Assembly (NCBI GenBank): GCA_030655395.1 | Contig: JAURVQ010000003.1 | Coordinates: 1 to 42,984, forward strand | DNA: 42,984 nt | Direction of reading: 5' to 3' | Source of the DNA: Gammaproteobacteria bacterium | GTDB lineage: Bacteria > Pseudomonadota > Gammaproteobacteria > SURF-13 | Shown: piece by piece, positions 8,005 through 16,430 of the stretch | Layout of the letters: every line of letters starts with the position of its first letter | Position numbering within the stretch: position 1 is the first letter of the stretch | Position numbers and translations under genes: made by a program | Notes under the pieces: generated by a model | What the model was told of the DNA's origin: nothing | Databases searched by the model: none | What the model saw: only the letters and a program-made list of their open reading frames with translations

Positions 8005-8331
8005 ATGCACATCAGTCTCAGCGGTCACCATGTCGAAATCACCCCCGCCCTGCGCAGCTACCTCACGGGCAAGCTCGAACGCGTACAGCGCCACTTCGAC
8101 CAGGTCACCGAGATGAAGGTGATCCTCTCCGTCGCAAAGCTGCGCCAGAAGGCCGAGGCCACCCTCAATATCAACGGCTCGAGTCTGCATGCGGATGCCG
8201 AAGACGAAGACATGTACGCGGCGATCGACGCCCTCGCCGACAAGCTCGACCGCCAGATTAAAAAGCACAAGGAAAAAATCACCGATCATCATCGCTCCGA
8301 AGGTGCGCTGAAAAACCAGAAGTACGACTAG
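8005..8331 (+). CDS. hpf: Ribosome hibernation promoting factor (short HPF)
   Basis: Binds the decoding centre of the 30S subunit and inactivates ribosomes in stationary phase. The 108-residue protein has the beta-alpha-beta-beta-beta-alpha fold pattern: MHISLSGHHVEITPALRSYLTGKLERVQRHF, then KVILSVAKLRQKAEATLNINGSSLHADAEDEDMYAAIDALADKLDRQIKKHKEK. It lacks the C-terminal dimerisation domain of long HPF, so it is the gammaproteobacterial short form, which acts together with RMF where that is present. An SD-like AAGGAG lies just upstream of the ATG. Confidence 0.95.
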   Translation: MHISLSGHHVEITPALRSYLTGKLERVQRHFDQVTEMKVILSVAKLRQKAEATLNINGSSLHADAEDEDMYAAIDALADKLDRQIKKHKEKITDHHRSEGALKNQKYD

Positions 8332-8379
8332 AACGAGACGCCTCCCGCACCGCTCGATGTAGCTTGAGTCCGTAGTACC

Positions 8380-8841
8380 ATGCAGATTACCGATCTCCTC
8401 GCCCCGCAACGCATTGCCTGCCACGCCCGCAGCGCAAGCAAGAAACGCACGTTCGAACTGCTGAGCGAGCTGCTGGCAGGCGCGCAGCCGGGACCCGATG
8501 CGCACGAAATCTTCGATAGCCTGGTGGCGCGTGAGCGCCTCGGCGGCACCGGTCTTGGCCACGGTGTCGCGCTGCCGCACGGGCGCCTGAAAGGGGCCCA
8601 GCGGCCGATGGGCGCTTTTGTGCGACTCGCAGACGGTGTCGATTTCGATACCCTCGACAAACAGCCGGTCGACATACTGTTCGCCCTGCTGGTGCCTGAG
8701 AACTGCACCGAGGAGCACTTGCAGATACTCGCCCTGCTGGCGCAGATGTTCAGCGACAAGAATCTGCGCGCGGAGTTGCGCGCTGCTGACTCCAGTGAGG
8801 CCCTGTACGAACTGCTGAGCCACTGGCGGCCTGTCGCCTGA
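8380..8841 (+). CDS. ptsN: PTS IIA-Ntr regulatory protein
   Basis: Phospho-acceptor of the nitrogen phosphotransferase relay (EI-Ntr, NPr, IIA-Ntr), which regulates potassium transport and other processes and does not transport sugar. The 153-residue PTS EIIA type-2 domain has the active-site motif GHGVALPHGRL, with His67 as the expected phosphorylation site. It lies 48 bp after hpf and 9 bp before hprK. Confidence 0.95.
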   Translation: MQITDLLAPQRIACHARSASKKRTFELLSELLAGAQPGPDAHEIFDSLVARERLGGTGLGHGVALPHGRLKGAQRPMGAFVRLADGVDFDTLDKQPVDILFALLVPENCTEEHLQILALLAQMFSDKNLRAELRAADSSEALYELLSHWRPVA

Positions 8842-8850
8842 GATGGCCCC

Positions 8851-9393
8851 ATGCCACGGACTGCCGACATGACGCTGCACGGCGTGTTCATGGAGATACT
8901 GGGCCTCGGCGTGCTGGTGTGCGGCGCGAGCGGTGTGGGCAAGGGCGAGCTTGCGCTCGAACTCGTCACACGCGGGCACCGTCTCATCGCCGATGACGCG
9001 CCGGAATTCCACGCCACCGCGGATACAGCGCCGCAAGGCACATGCCCGCCGCTGCTGCAGGATATGCTCGAAGTGCGCGGCCTCGGCGTGCTGAATATCC
9101 GCGCCCTGTTCGGAGTTGCCGCCATCGCACCCCGCGCCGTGCTCGCGCTCAAGGTACACCTGCAACCCAATGCCGTGACTACTTTGCACACCTTCACACC
9201 GGATTATCGCACCTGCACGGTGCTGGGCCGTGACATTCCTGAAGTGACGCTGCCACTCATGCCGGGCCGCAACACGGCCCTGCTCATCGAAACCCTGGTG
9301 CGTGATTTCAAGCTGCGCCGCAGCGGTTATGACGCGGCACAGGATTTTGTCCGGCGTCAACGCGACTTCATGCAGCGTCAGCGCGAGGCATGA
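8851..9393 (+). CDS. hprK: HPr kinase/phosphorylase, catalytic domain only
   Basis: HprK phosphorylates, and dephosphorylates, a serine on HPr. This product has 180 residues against roughly 310 in the usual two-domain enzyme. It begins about nine residues before the catalytic His (LHGVFM, His10) and holds only the C-terminal kinase domain: P-loop GASGVGKG (25-32), LIADD (45-49), the family signature LEVRGLGVLNIRALFG (73-88) and LPLMPGRNTALLIE. The N-terminal domain is absent; ptsN ends directly upstream. The residue after the P-loop lysine is Gly32 (codon GGC) where Ser or Thr normally coordinates Mg2+. HPr (10648) keeps the target Ser46. It overlaps rapZ by 4 bp. Activity is uncertain. Confidence 0.88.
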   Translation: MPRTADMTLHGVFMEILGLGVLVCGASGVGKGELALELVTRGHRLIADDAPEFHATADTAPQGTCPPLLQDMLEVRGLGVLNIRALFGVAAIAPRAVLALKVHLQPNAVTTLHTFTPDYRTCTVLGRDIPEVTLPLMPGRNTALLIETLVRDFKLRRSGYDAAQDFVRRQRDFMQRQREA

Positions 9394-10247
9394 AACTCGT
9401 CATCGTCACCGGGCTCTCCGGCTCCGGCAAGAGCACCGCGCTGCAGGCGCTGGAAGACCTGGGTTACTACTGCATCGACAACCTGCCGGTGGGCCTGCTG
9501 CCCGCCTTTGCCGCCGGGCTTGCGAAAGGGGTGCAGCAGGGTTACGAGAATGCAGCGGTCGGCATCGACGCGCGCACGCTCACCGACGATCTGCACCATG
9601 TGCCGCAACTGCTGGACGAGATCAAGCACGGCGGGTTGGCGTGCGAGATGATATTTCTCGACGCCGGCGACAAGACGCTGCTCAAGCGTTTCAGCGAGAC
9701 GCGGCGCAAGCATCCGCTGTCGCGCCTCGGCATGCCGCTGGCCGAGGCCATCGCCTATGAGCGCAGGCTGCTGGCGCCGATGTTCGCGCGTGCCGACACT
9801 CACCTCGACACCAGCGAGACCAATGTGCATCAGCTACGTGAGCTGGTGCGCGGGCGCATGGAAAAAAAGGGCCGTAGCGCGATGTCGATCCTGTTTCAGT
9901 CGTTTGCCTACAAAAGAGGCATTCCGGCGGACGCCGATTTCGTGTTTGATCTGCGCTGTCTGCCCAACCCGCACTGGCAGGAGGCGTTGCGTCCGCTCAA
10001 CGGCCTCGATGCCCCGGTGGCGGCCTATCTCGCGGCGCAGCCAGCGGTCAACCAGATGGGCGAGCAGATCACGGCGTTTCTCGAGCACTGGGTGCCCGCG
10101 TTCGAGGCGGAGAACCGCAGCTACATGACGGTGGCGCTGGGCTGCACCGGCGGTCAGCACCGTTCGGTATATTTCGCGCAGCGTCTGGCCGATCATTTCC
10201 ATAAAATGCGCGATAATGTATTAATACGGCATCGAGACCTCACATGA
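9390..10247 (+). CDS. rapZ: RNase adapter RapZ
   Basis: RapZ is an RNA-binding protein; in E. coli it directs RNase E to the sRNA GlmZ and so tunes glucosamine-6-phosphate synthase. The 285-residue protein has an N-terminal P-loop domain (GLSGSGKST, 8-16; DNLPVGLLPAF) and a C-terminal domain ending in SYMTVALGCTGGQHRSVYFAQRLADHF, the conserved RNA-binding/phosphosugar-sensing part. It overlaps hprK and the following IIA gene by 4 bp at each end (ATGA), so all three are probably translationally coupled. No GlmZ-like RNA was seen in the window. Confidence 0.96.
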   Translation: MKLVIVTGLSGSGKSTALQALEDLGYYCIDNLPVGLLPAFAAGLAKGVQQGYENAAVGIDARTLTDDLHHVPQLLDEIKHGGLACEMIFLDAGDKTLLKRFSETRRKHPLSRLGMPLAEAIAYERRLLAPMFARADTHLDTSETNVHQLRELVRGRMEKKGRSAMSILFQSFAYKRGIPADADFVFDLRCLPNPHWQEALRPLNGLDAPVAAYLAAQPAVNQMGEQITAFLEHWVPAFEAENRSYMTVALGCTGGQHRSVYFAQRLADHFHKMRDNVLIRHRDLT

Positions 10248-10645
10248 CCATTGGCCTGTTGATCATTACCCACAACCACATCGGCGACGATCTGGTCGCC
10301 ACCGCTACCGCCATGCTGGGCCTGTGTCCGCTGGCCACCGAGGTACTGTCGGTGACGCAGAATGCAGACCCGGAGACGACACTGCGCAAGGCACGTCAGT
10401 CGGTCGCGGCGCTCGATCAGGGTAACGGCGTGCTGGTGCTGACCGACATCTACGGCTCCACGCCGAGCAATATCGCCTGTCACCTGATCGACAGCGGGCG
10501 CGTGCAGGTGATTGCGGGCGTCAATCTGCCGATGCTGATCCGCATCCTGAATTATCCGCAGCTCGGCCTCGCCGAACTCGTGGACAAGGCCATCTCCGGC
10601 GGCAAGGACGGCGTGTTGTACTGCAACCCCGTCTGCGCGGGCTGA
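10244..10645 (+). CDS. PTS mannose-type IIA component
   Basis: A stand-alone EIIA of the mannose family, 133 residues, with active-site motif IITHNHIGDDL (expected phospho-His at His10) and the typical VLVLTDIYGSTPSNIA and VIAGVNLPMLIRIL segments. No IIB, IIC or IID transport subunits are nearby, so it is likely a regulatory phospho-acceptor rather than part of a sugar transporter. The order hprK-rapZ-IIA-ptsH is known from beta- and gammaproteobacteria. It overlaps rapZ by 4 bp and is followed by ptsH after 2 bp. Confidence 0.92.
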   Translation: MTIGLLIITHNHIGDDLVATATAMLGLCPLATEVLSVTQNADPETTLRKARQSVAALDQGNGVLVLTDIYGSTPSNIACHLIDSGRVQVIAGVNLPMLIRILNYPQLGLAELVDKAISGGKDGVLYCNPVCAG

Positions 10646-10647
10646 CC

Positions 10648-10917
10648 ATGCAGCTCCGCGAAGTCGTCATCTGCAACAAGCTCGGTCTGCATGCGCGCGC
10701 GGCGGCGAAATTCGTCACTCTGGCGGCGCAATTCGAGAGCGACATCCGGCTTGCGCGCGGCGCACGCGAAGTCAACGGCAAGAGCATCATGGGCGTGATG
10801 ATGCTCGCCGCCACACAGGGCACCGCACTGCACATCATTGCCGTTGGCGCAGACGAGGACTCTGCGCTGGAGCGCCTGGAGCAACTGGTCGGTGAGCGCT
10901 TTGGGGAGGCCGAGTAA
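10648..10917 (+). CDS. ptsH: Phosphocarrier protein HPr/NPr
   Basis: The 89-residue phosphocarrier transfers phosphate from EI at His15 (motif LGLHARAAAKFV). The regulatory site region NGKSIMGVMMLAA places a serine exactly at position 46, the residue modified by HprK, which fits the upstream hprK gene. In many relatives ptsI (EI) follows directly. Here the next gene, corA, comes 88 bp later, so EI must be encoded elsewhere or be missing. Confidence 0.95.
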   Translation: MQLREVVICNKLGLHARAAAKFVTLAAQFESDIRLARGAREVNGKSIMGVMMLAATQGTALHIIAVGADEDSALERLEQLVGERFGEAE

Positions 10918-10936
10918 CGCGCTTTTCAGTAATGTA

Positions 10937-10965
10937 TTGCCTCGCGTGCGTGGGCCGCTTACCAT
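10937..10965 (+). promoter_or_regulatory. Possible sigma-70 promoter for corA
   Basis: TTGCCT (10937-10942) and TACCAT (10960-10965) are separated by 17 nt, each matching 4 of 6 consensus positions, 40 nt before the corA start. It is the only reasonable promoter-like pair I noticed in the 88-bp ptsH-corA gap. Matches of this quality are common by chance. Confidence 0.3.
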
Positions 10966-11005
10966 GACATAGATGCGGATATGATTTTCAACAGGGTGGG
11001 GCTGC

Positions 11006-11953
11006 ATGATTACCACATTTGTACTGCGTGACGGCCGTCTCGAGCAGCAGCAGATCAGCAGTATAGATGAGCTGGATCAGCAGGCGCTGTGGATCGACCT
11101 CATCCAGCCCACTGAAGAAGAGCTTTCCTGGGTCAAGCAGATATACAGTCAGGCGCTGCCGACGCCCGACGAGGTGGTCGAGATCGAGGCCAGCGCGCGC
11201 TTTTACCAGGACGAAGACGGCCTCCACATTCATTCCTATTTTCTGCACGATTATGAAGACCGTGCGCGCAATATCACGGTGGCCTTCACCCTGAACCAGG
11301 GGCGTTTGTTCACGCTGCACGACGAAGACCTGCTCACCTTCCGCGTCTACCGCATGCGCGCGCGGCGTCAGGCCGGGCTCGCCGATGACGCCATGACCAT
11401 CATGCTCAATCTGTTTGAGATCAAGGTCGAGCGCCTGGCGGACACGCTGGAGCGGTTGCAGGCCGACCTTGAGGTATTGAGCCAGACCGTATTCAGCACC
11501 GCGGAGAAGGACATGGGCGTAGTGCTCACGCGTATTGCGGCGAGCGAGGACATGAACGGCACCGCACGTCTCAGCATGATGGACAAGCAGCGCACACTGT
11601 CGTACCTGTTGCGGCGTGGCGATTTCAGTGCGGTGCAAACGCAGCAGTTGCGCGAGATTCTCAAGGACATCGAGTCGCTCATTGCCCACTCCGCCTTTCT
11701 GTATGAAAAGGTGAACCTGCTGATGGACGCCGGCATGGGTATGATCAACATCGAGCAGAACAAGATCATCAAGATATTCTCGATCGCAGCAGTGGTGTTT
11801 CTGCCGCCGACACTGGTGGCGAGCATCTACGGCATGAATTTCAGGGTGATGCCGGAGCTGGACTGGGCGTGGGGCTATCCGATGGCCATCGTGCTGATGG
11901 TCATATTCGGCGTGGCGCCCTATGTGTATTTCAAGCGCAAAGGCTGGCTGTAG
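11006..11953 (+). CDS. corA: CorA-family divalent cation transporter
   Basis: Homopentameric Mg2+/Co2+ channel of the inner membrane. The 315-residue protein has a large acidic cytoplasmic domain, a long coiled stalk (about 130-250), and two C-terminal membrane helices. The family signature YGMNF (in SIYGMNFRVMPELDW) sits at the end of the first helix, and the second helix ends in VYFKRKGWL. An AGGGTGGGG stretch is a plausible SD. CorA-family members may carry Mg2+, Co2+, Ni2+ or Zn2+; specificity is not readable here. Confidence 0.93.
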   Translation: MITTFVLRDGRLEQQQISSIDELDQQALWIDLIQPTEEELSWVKQIYSQALPTPDEVVEIEASARFYQDEDGLHIHSYFLHDYEDRARNITVAFTLNQGRLFTLHDEDLLTFRVYRMRARRQAGLADDAMTIMLNLFEIKVERLADTLERLQADLEVLSQTVFSTAEKDMGVVLTRIAASEDMNGTARLSMMDKQRTLSYLLRRGDFSAVQTQQLREILKDIESLIAHSAFLYEKVNLLMDAGMGMINIEQNKIIKIFSIAAVVFLPPTLVASIYGMNFRVMPELDWAWGYPMAIVLMVIFGVAPYVYFKRKGWL

Positions 11954-11988
11954 CCGGTGCCCGCACCCGTGCAAACCGGCGACTGACG

Positions 11989-13239
11989 ATGCCCAACGCC
12001 TTTCTGGCCCGTCAGCCCATCTATGACCGGAAACTTGAAGTGTTCGGCTACGAGCTCCTGTTCCGCAGCGGCGAGAGCGGGCATGCGGAGTTCGCCGACG
12101 CCGATCAGGCGACTTCGCAGGTACTGCTCAATGCCTTCATGGAAATCGGTATGGAGAACATCGTCGGCGACCGGATCGCCTTCATCAATCTTACGCGCGC
12201 CTTTATCATGGGCCATTACCCGCTGCCGTTTCCGCCTGGCAAGGGGTGTCTCGAAATACTGGAAGACATCAAGGTGGATGCAGAACTGGTCGAGGCGGTG
12301 CGTCATCTCTCGGGTCAGGGCTATACCATTGCACTCGACGATTTTGTCTATCACGAGACGCTGCGTCCGCTGGTGAAGCTCGCGGACATCATCAAGATCG
12401 ATGTGCTTGCGCTGGATCGCGCCGAGCTGAAACGGCATGTCGCGCTACTGCGCAAATTCGGCGCAAAGTTGCTGGCGGAGAAGGTGGAAACGCAGGATGA
12501 CTACGCGTTTTGCCGCGACATCGGCTTCGATTATTTCCAGGGCTATTTTTTCTGCAAGCCCAAGATCATCTCGGGCAGCCGCATGCCGGCGAACCGCCTC
12601 GTCGCGTTGCGGCTGCTCGCCGGACTGCAAAACCCGGACATCCGTATCGATGAGCTGGATGCCCTGGTGAGCCAGGATGTCACCATGAGCTACAAGCTGC
12701 TGCGTTGCATCAACTCCGCGTTTTACAGCCTGCCGCGCAAGGTGGAGTCGATACGGCAGGCCATCGTCATACTCGGTATCCAGTGGCTGAAGACCTGGGT
12801 GAGCCTCATGGTGCTGGCCAACATCGACGATAAACCACGCGAACTGATGATCACCGCGATGGTGCGCGCGAAGATGTGCGAGCTGCTCGCGGCGGCGGCG
12901 GGGCAGAAGGGTGCGGAGCGCTTTTTCATCGCGGGCCTGTTCTCGGTGCTGGATGCGCTGATGGACCGTCCATTGGAGGAACTGCTCAAGACGCTGCCGC
13001 TGTCGGACGATATCAGCGCTGCGCTGCTGCAGCATCAAGGGCCGCTCGGCCCCACCCTGCACTGTGTGCTCGCCTATGATCGCGGGGACTGGGACGAGGT
13101 ACATTGCCCGGTGCTGAGCACGAGCGAAGTCACCCAGACCTATCTGGATGCCGTCGCCTGGGCGGGGCAGGTGGCGCAGGCATTGTTGGCCGATGATGGC
13201 CCGCCCCCGCCCACCCGCCGGCTGGGCAAGGCTGCCTGA
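11989..13239 (+). CDS. EAL-like / HDOD domain signalling protein (YuxH type)
   Basis: The 416-residue protein (ATG at 11989, 35 bp after corA) has an N-terminal EAL-like domain (about 1-200) and a C-terminal HDOD domain (about 200-400). The EAL part is recognisable but altered: the EAL tripeptide is ELL in FGYELLFRS, with CLEILEDIKV, YTIALDDFVYHETL, LAEKVET and FDYFQGYFFCKP at the usual positions. Several catalytic residues of c-di-GMP phosphodiesterases are missing or displaced, so it is more likely a binding or regulatory protein. HDOD (SYKLLRCINSAFYSLPRKVESIRQAIVILG) is a signalling/protein-interaction domain. Confidence 0.88.
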   Translation: MPNAFLARQPIYDRKLEVFGYELLFRSGESGHAEFADADQATSQVLLNAFMEIGMENIVGDRIAFINLTRAFIMGHYPLPFPPGKGCLEILEDIKVDAELVEAVRHLSGQGYTIALDDFVYHETLRPLVKLADIIKIDVLALDRAELKRHVALLRKFGAKLLAEKVETQDDYAFCRDIGFDYFQGYFFCKPKIISGSRMPANRLVALRLLAGLQNPDIRIDELDALVSQDVTMSYKLLRCINSAFYSLPRKVESIRQAIVILGIQWLKTWVSLMVLANIDDKPRELMITAMVRAKMCELLAAAAGQKGAERFFIAGLFSVLDALMDRPLEELLKTLPLSDDISAALLQHQGPLGPTLHCVLAYDRGDWDEVHCPVLSTSEVTQTYLDAVAWAGQVAQALLADDGPPPPTRRLGKAA

Positions 13240-13256
13240 CGGGTAATAATTGGGCC

Positions 13257-14204
13257 ATGAACGACGCCATGAACAATGATGCCCTGATTCGTGTTGAGCA
13301 TGTGTGGCGCTACTACGGCGCGCTGTGCGCGCTGCGCGACGTGAGTTTCGAGGTGCGGCGCGGCGAGGTGCTGGGCTTTCTCGGTCCCAACGGCGCGGGC
13401 AAGTCCACCACCATGCAGATCATCAGCGGCAACCTCGCGCCCACGCGCGGGCGGGTGTGGATCAACGGCGTCGATATCCTGGACGAGCCCAAGCGCGCCA
13501 AGGCGCACATCGGCTTCCTCCCCGAACAGCCGCCGCTGTACCGCGAACTCACGGTGGATGAATATCTGCGTTATTGCGCGCGCCTGCACCGTATCCCGCG
13601 TGCGCGCGAAAGCAGCGCGCTCGATATTGCCAAGCAACGCTGCGGGCTCACCGGCGTGGGCAGCCGTCTCATCGGTAATCTGTCCAAGGGTTACCGGCAG
13701 CGCGTCGGGATTGCACAGGCCATAGTGCACATGCCCGCCGTGGTGATTCTCGACGAGCCGACCGCGGGCCTCGACCCGATCCAGATACACGAAATGCGCA
13801 CCCTGATCCGCGAGCTGGCCGCCGAGCACAGCGTGATTCTTTCCACGCACATCCTGCCCGAGGTGCAGGCGATCTGCGATCAGGTGCAGATCATCCACCG
13901 TGGTGAGCTGGTGTTGAAGGACAGCATCGAAGGGCTGACGCGACGCATGCAGGGTGCCAGTCTGCGCGTGGGGCTGCGCCAGCCGCCTGCGTTGTCCGCG
14001 CTGGAGGCCATTGCCGGCGTGCACGGCGTCGAGGTGCTCGAGGACGGCGCCTTTCGTTTGTACTGCACCGGACAGGAGGTGGCCGATACGGTGGTCAGGC
14101 ATGCCGTAGAGAAGGGCTGGGGGCTGTACGAGATCAGTCCTGAGCGGTTGTCGCTGGAGCAGATATTCATGGAACTTACGCGCAGCGAGCCGGCGGCGGC
14201 ATGA
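13257..14204 (+). CDS. ABC transporter ATP-binding protein (GldA-like)
   Basis: The 315-residue ATPase has Walker A GPNGAGKST (43-51), a Q-loop near LPEQPPLYRELTV, signature LSKGYRQRVGIAQA, Walker B VVILDEPTAGLDP, and switch His in ILSTHILPEV. An extra C-terminal domain (about 230-315) resembles that of NatA/GldA-type exporters. It heads a four-gene cluster with an ABC-2 permease, a GldG-type auxiliary protein and a DUF4340 protein. Related clusters are linked to gliding in Bacteroidetes, but in proteobacteria the substrate is unknown. Confidence 0.92.
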   Translation: MNDAMNNDALIRVEHVWRYYGALCALRDVSFEVRRGEVLGFLGPNGAGKSTTMQIISGNLAPTRGRVWINGVDILDEPKRAKAHIGFLPEQPPLYRELTVDEYLRYCARLHRIPRARESSALDIAKQRCGLTGVGSRLIGNLSKGYRQRVGIAQAIVHMPAVVILDEPTAGLDPIQIHEMRTLIRELAAEHSVILSTHILPEVQAICDQVQIIHRGELVLKDSIEGLTRRMQGASLRVGLRQPPALSALEAIAGVHGVEVLEDGAFRLYCTGQEVADTVVRHAVEKGWGLYEISPERLSLEQIFMELTRSEPAAA

Positions 14205-14216
14205 CGGAGTAAGCGT

Positions 14217-14975
14217 ATGCAGATATTCACCATTGCCTCACGTGAACTGAAGAGCCTGTTTCTGTCGCCGCTCGCGTGGGCGATACTCGCGGTGGTGCAG
14301 ATCATCATCGCCTATATGTTTCTCATCCAGCTCGACACCTTTGTGCAGTTGCAACCGCAACTCGCCGCGCGCGAGGGCGCACCGGGGCTGACCGATATTG
14401 TGGTCGCGCCGCTGTTCGGCAATGCCGCCATCGTGCTGCTGCTGGTGGCGCCGATGCTGACCATGCGGCTCATCAGCGAAGAGCGGCGCGCGCAAAGCCT
14501 CACACTGCTGTTCAGCGCGCCGCTGTCGATGACCGAAATCATCCTCGGCAAATATCTGGGCGTGATGGCGTTTTTCTTCATCATGCTCGTGCTCATCGCG
14601 TTGATGCCGCTGACCTTGCTGCTGGGCGGCGGCACGCTGGACGCCGGAAAGTTCGGCGCCGGGCTGATGGGGCTCGGTCTCATGATCGCGAGCTTCGCCG
14701 CGCTGGGTTTGTTCATGTCCACGCTCACCAATTATCCGGGCGTGGCGGCGGTGAGCACCTTCGGCGTGCTGCTGTTGTTGTGGATCATCGACTGGGCGGG
14801 CGACAAGGGAACCCAAGCGAGCGGTCTGTTCGCCTATCTCTCGCTGGTGCGCCATTACGAGTCGATGCTCAAGGGCGTGTTCAACAGCGCCGATGTGGTG
14901 TATTACCTGCTGTTCATTGTTACTTTTCTGGTGCTCGCCATCCGGCGGCTGGACGCCGACCGGCTGCAACACTGA
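14217..14975 (+). CDS. ABC-2 type permease (GldF-like)
   Basis: The 252-residue integral membrane protein has about six predicted helices, visible as hydrophobic blocks such as LAWAILAVVQIIIAYMFL, AAIVLLLVAPMLTMRLI, LGVMAFFFIMLVLIALMPLTLLLGG, ASFAALGLFMS and VVYYLLFIVTFLVLAIRRL. The motif RLISEERRAQSLTLLFSAPLSMTEIILGKYLG is typical of ABC-2 permeases. It lies 12 bp after the ATPase gene and 12 bp before the GldG-like gene. It presumably forms the membrane channel with the ATPase. Confidence 0.9.
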   Translation: MQIFTIASRELKSLFLSPLAWAILAVVQIIIAYMFLIQLDTFVQLQPQLAAREGAPGLTDIVVAPLFGNAAIVLLLVAPMLTMRLISEERRAQSLTLLFSAPLSMTEIILGKYLGVMAFFFIMLVLIALMPLTLLLGGGTLDAGKFGAGLMGLGLMIASFAALGLFMSTLTNYPGVAAVSTFGVLLLLWIIDWAGDKGTQASGLFAYLSLVRHYESMLKGVFNSADVVYYLLFIVTFLVLAIRRLDADRLQH

Positions 14976-14987
14976 TTCCCGGCGCTT

Positions 14988-16430
14988 ATGCCGACGCTTA
15001 TGAAAGTCACGCCAAAATCCCATCTTCAAATCAGGCTGCAAAATATCGCCTTCGTCGTGCTGTTCATCGGCGTGATGGGCCTGCTCGCGTGGCTCAGCAC
15101 GCGTTACGTCTATCAGGCGGACTGGACTGCGGGCGCGCGCAACACGCTGTCGGCACCGAGCCAGACGCTGCTCAAGGAGCTGGGCGCGGTGCAGATCACG
15201 GCGTATGCGCGCGAGGACGCCTCCTTGCGCAGGCGCATCAGCGAGCTCGTCGCGCGCTACCAGCGCCACAAGCCCAACCTGCAGCTGGTCTTCGTCAACC
15301 CCGACAGCGCGCCCGAAAAGGTACGCGCGCTGGGTGTCACCGTGGACGGCGAGCTCGTGATCGAGCATGCCGGACGTGTGGAGCATCTGCGCGAGTTGTC
15401 CGAGCAGGCGCTGACCAATGCGCTCGCGCGCGTGGCGCGCGCAGGCGAGCGCAGCGTTGTATTTCTCTCCGGCCACGGTGAGCGCGACCCGCACGGCGAG
15501 GCCAATCACGACCTCGGCCTGTGGGCGCGGCAGCTGGAGATCAAGGGCCTCAAGGCGCACGCGCTCAGCCTCGGCGCCAATCCGCAGATACCCGATGCTA
15601 CCAGCGTGCTGGTGATCGCCGCGCCCCAGACCGATCTGCTGCCGGGTGAGGTGAGGCTGATCCAGGACTACGTGAAGGGCGGCGGCAATCTGCTCTGGCT
15701 CACCGACCCGGAGCCGCTGCATGGACTCAAGCCGCTGGCCGAGCAGTTGGGGGTGGAGTTTGTGCCCGGCGTCATCGTCGATCCCACTGCTCAGTTGCTC
15801 GGCGTCAGCCGTCCCGAGTTTGCCCTGGTGGCGGAATACGGCCCGCATCCGATCACGCGCGATTTCCGCAGCCTTACGCTGTACCCGCGCGCGCAGGGCA
15901 TGGAGTGGAACACGGCCGATGACAGCGCCGGTGACAGCGCCAGCGACAGCACCGGCAACATCGCCAGTAACAGCGCCGGCGGCTGGCGCGGCGCAGCGTT
16001 TCTGGTGACGGGTGCGGCGAGCTGGGCCGAGACCGGCGCGTTAAGCGGCGCCATCAGCCTCGACCCCGGCAAGGGTGACAAGCAGGGTCCGCTCAACATC
16101 GGAGTTGCCCTCGTACGCGACGCACCGGAGGCGGACGCCGGCGCACGCGGCGCGCCGCATGAGCAGCGCATCGTGATTACCGGTGATGGCGATTTCCTCT
16201 CCAACACCTACCTCGGCAACGGCGGCAATCTCGACCTCGGCCTCAACATCATCAACTGGCTCGCGCACGATGACAGCCTGATTTCCATCCCGGCCAAGAC
16301 CGCGCCCGACACCGCACTGCATCTGTCGCGCACCGCCTCGCTGCTGATCGGACTGGGCCTGCTGTTTGTCGTGCCGCTCATGTTGCTGGCGGGCGGGTTG
16401 CTGATCTGGCTGCGACGGCGCAAGCGCTAA
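14988..16430 (+). CDS. GldG-type ABC auxiliary membrane protein
   Basis: The 480-residue protein has an N-terminal membrane helix (about 18-38), a large periplasmic region with the GldG/ABC-transporter-auxiliary fold (ARNTLSAPSQTLLKEL, VVFLSGHGERDP, VIAAPQTDLLPGEVRLIQDYVKGGGNLLWLTDPE, RIVITGDGDFLSNTYLGNGGNLDLGLNIINWL) and a second helix before the basic C-terminus. Residues about 311-333 are a low-complexity insert of D/S/A/G repeats coded by a repeated 12-mer. A second ATG at 15000 is also possible as start. The stop shares one base with the next gene's ATG. Confidence 0.88.
   Translation: MPTLMKVTPKSHLQIRLQNIAFVVLFIGVMGLLAWLSTRYVYQADWTAGARNTLSAPSQTLLKELGAVQITAYAREDASLRRRISELVARYQRHKPNLQLVFVNPDSAPEKVRALGVTVDGELVIEHAGRVEHLRELSEQALTNALARVARAGERSVVFLSGHGERDPHGEANHDLGLWARQLEIKGLKAHALSLGANPQIPDATSVLVIAAPQTDLLPGEVRLIQDYVKGGGNLLWLTDPEPLHGLKPLAEQLGVEFVPGVIVDPTAQLLGVSRPEFALVAEYGPHPITRDFRSLTLYPRAQGMEWNTADDSAGDSASDSTGNIASNSAGGWRGAAFLVTGAASWAETGALSGAISLDPGKGDKQGPLNIGVALVRDAPEADAGARGAPHEQRIVITGDGDFLSNTYLGNGGNLDLGLNIINWLAHDDSLISIPAKTAPDTALHLSRTASLLIGLGLLFVVPLMLLAGGLLIWLRRRKR

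Noticed and set aside
6664-9360. An open frame of about 900 codons antisense to rpoN, hpf, ptsN and hprK
   Set aside because: Same shadow effect; it crosses four clear genes and matches no family.
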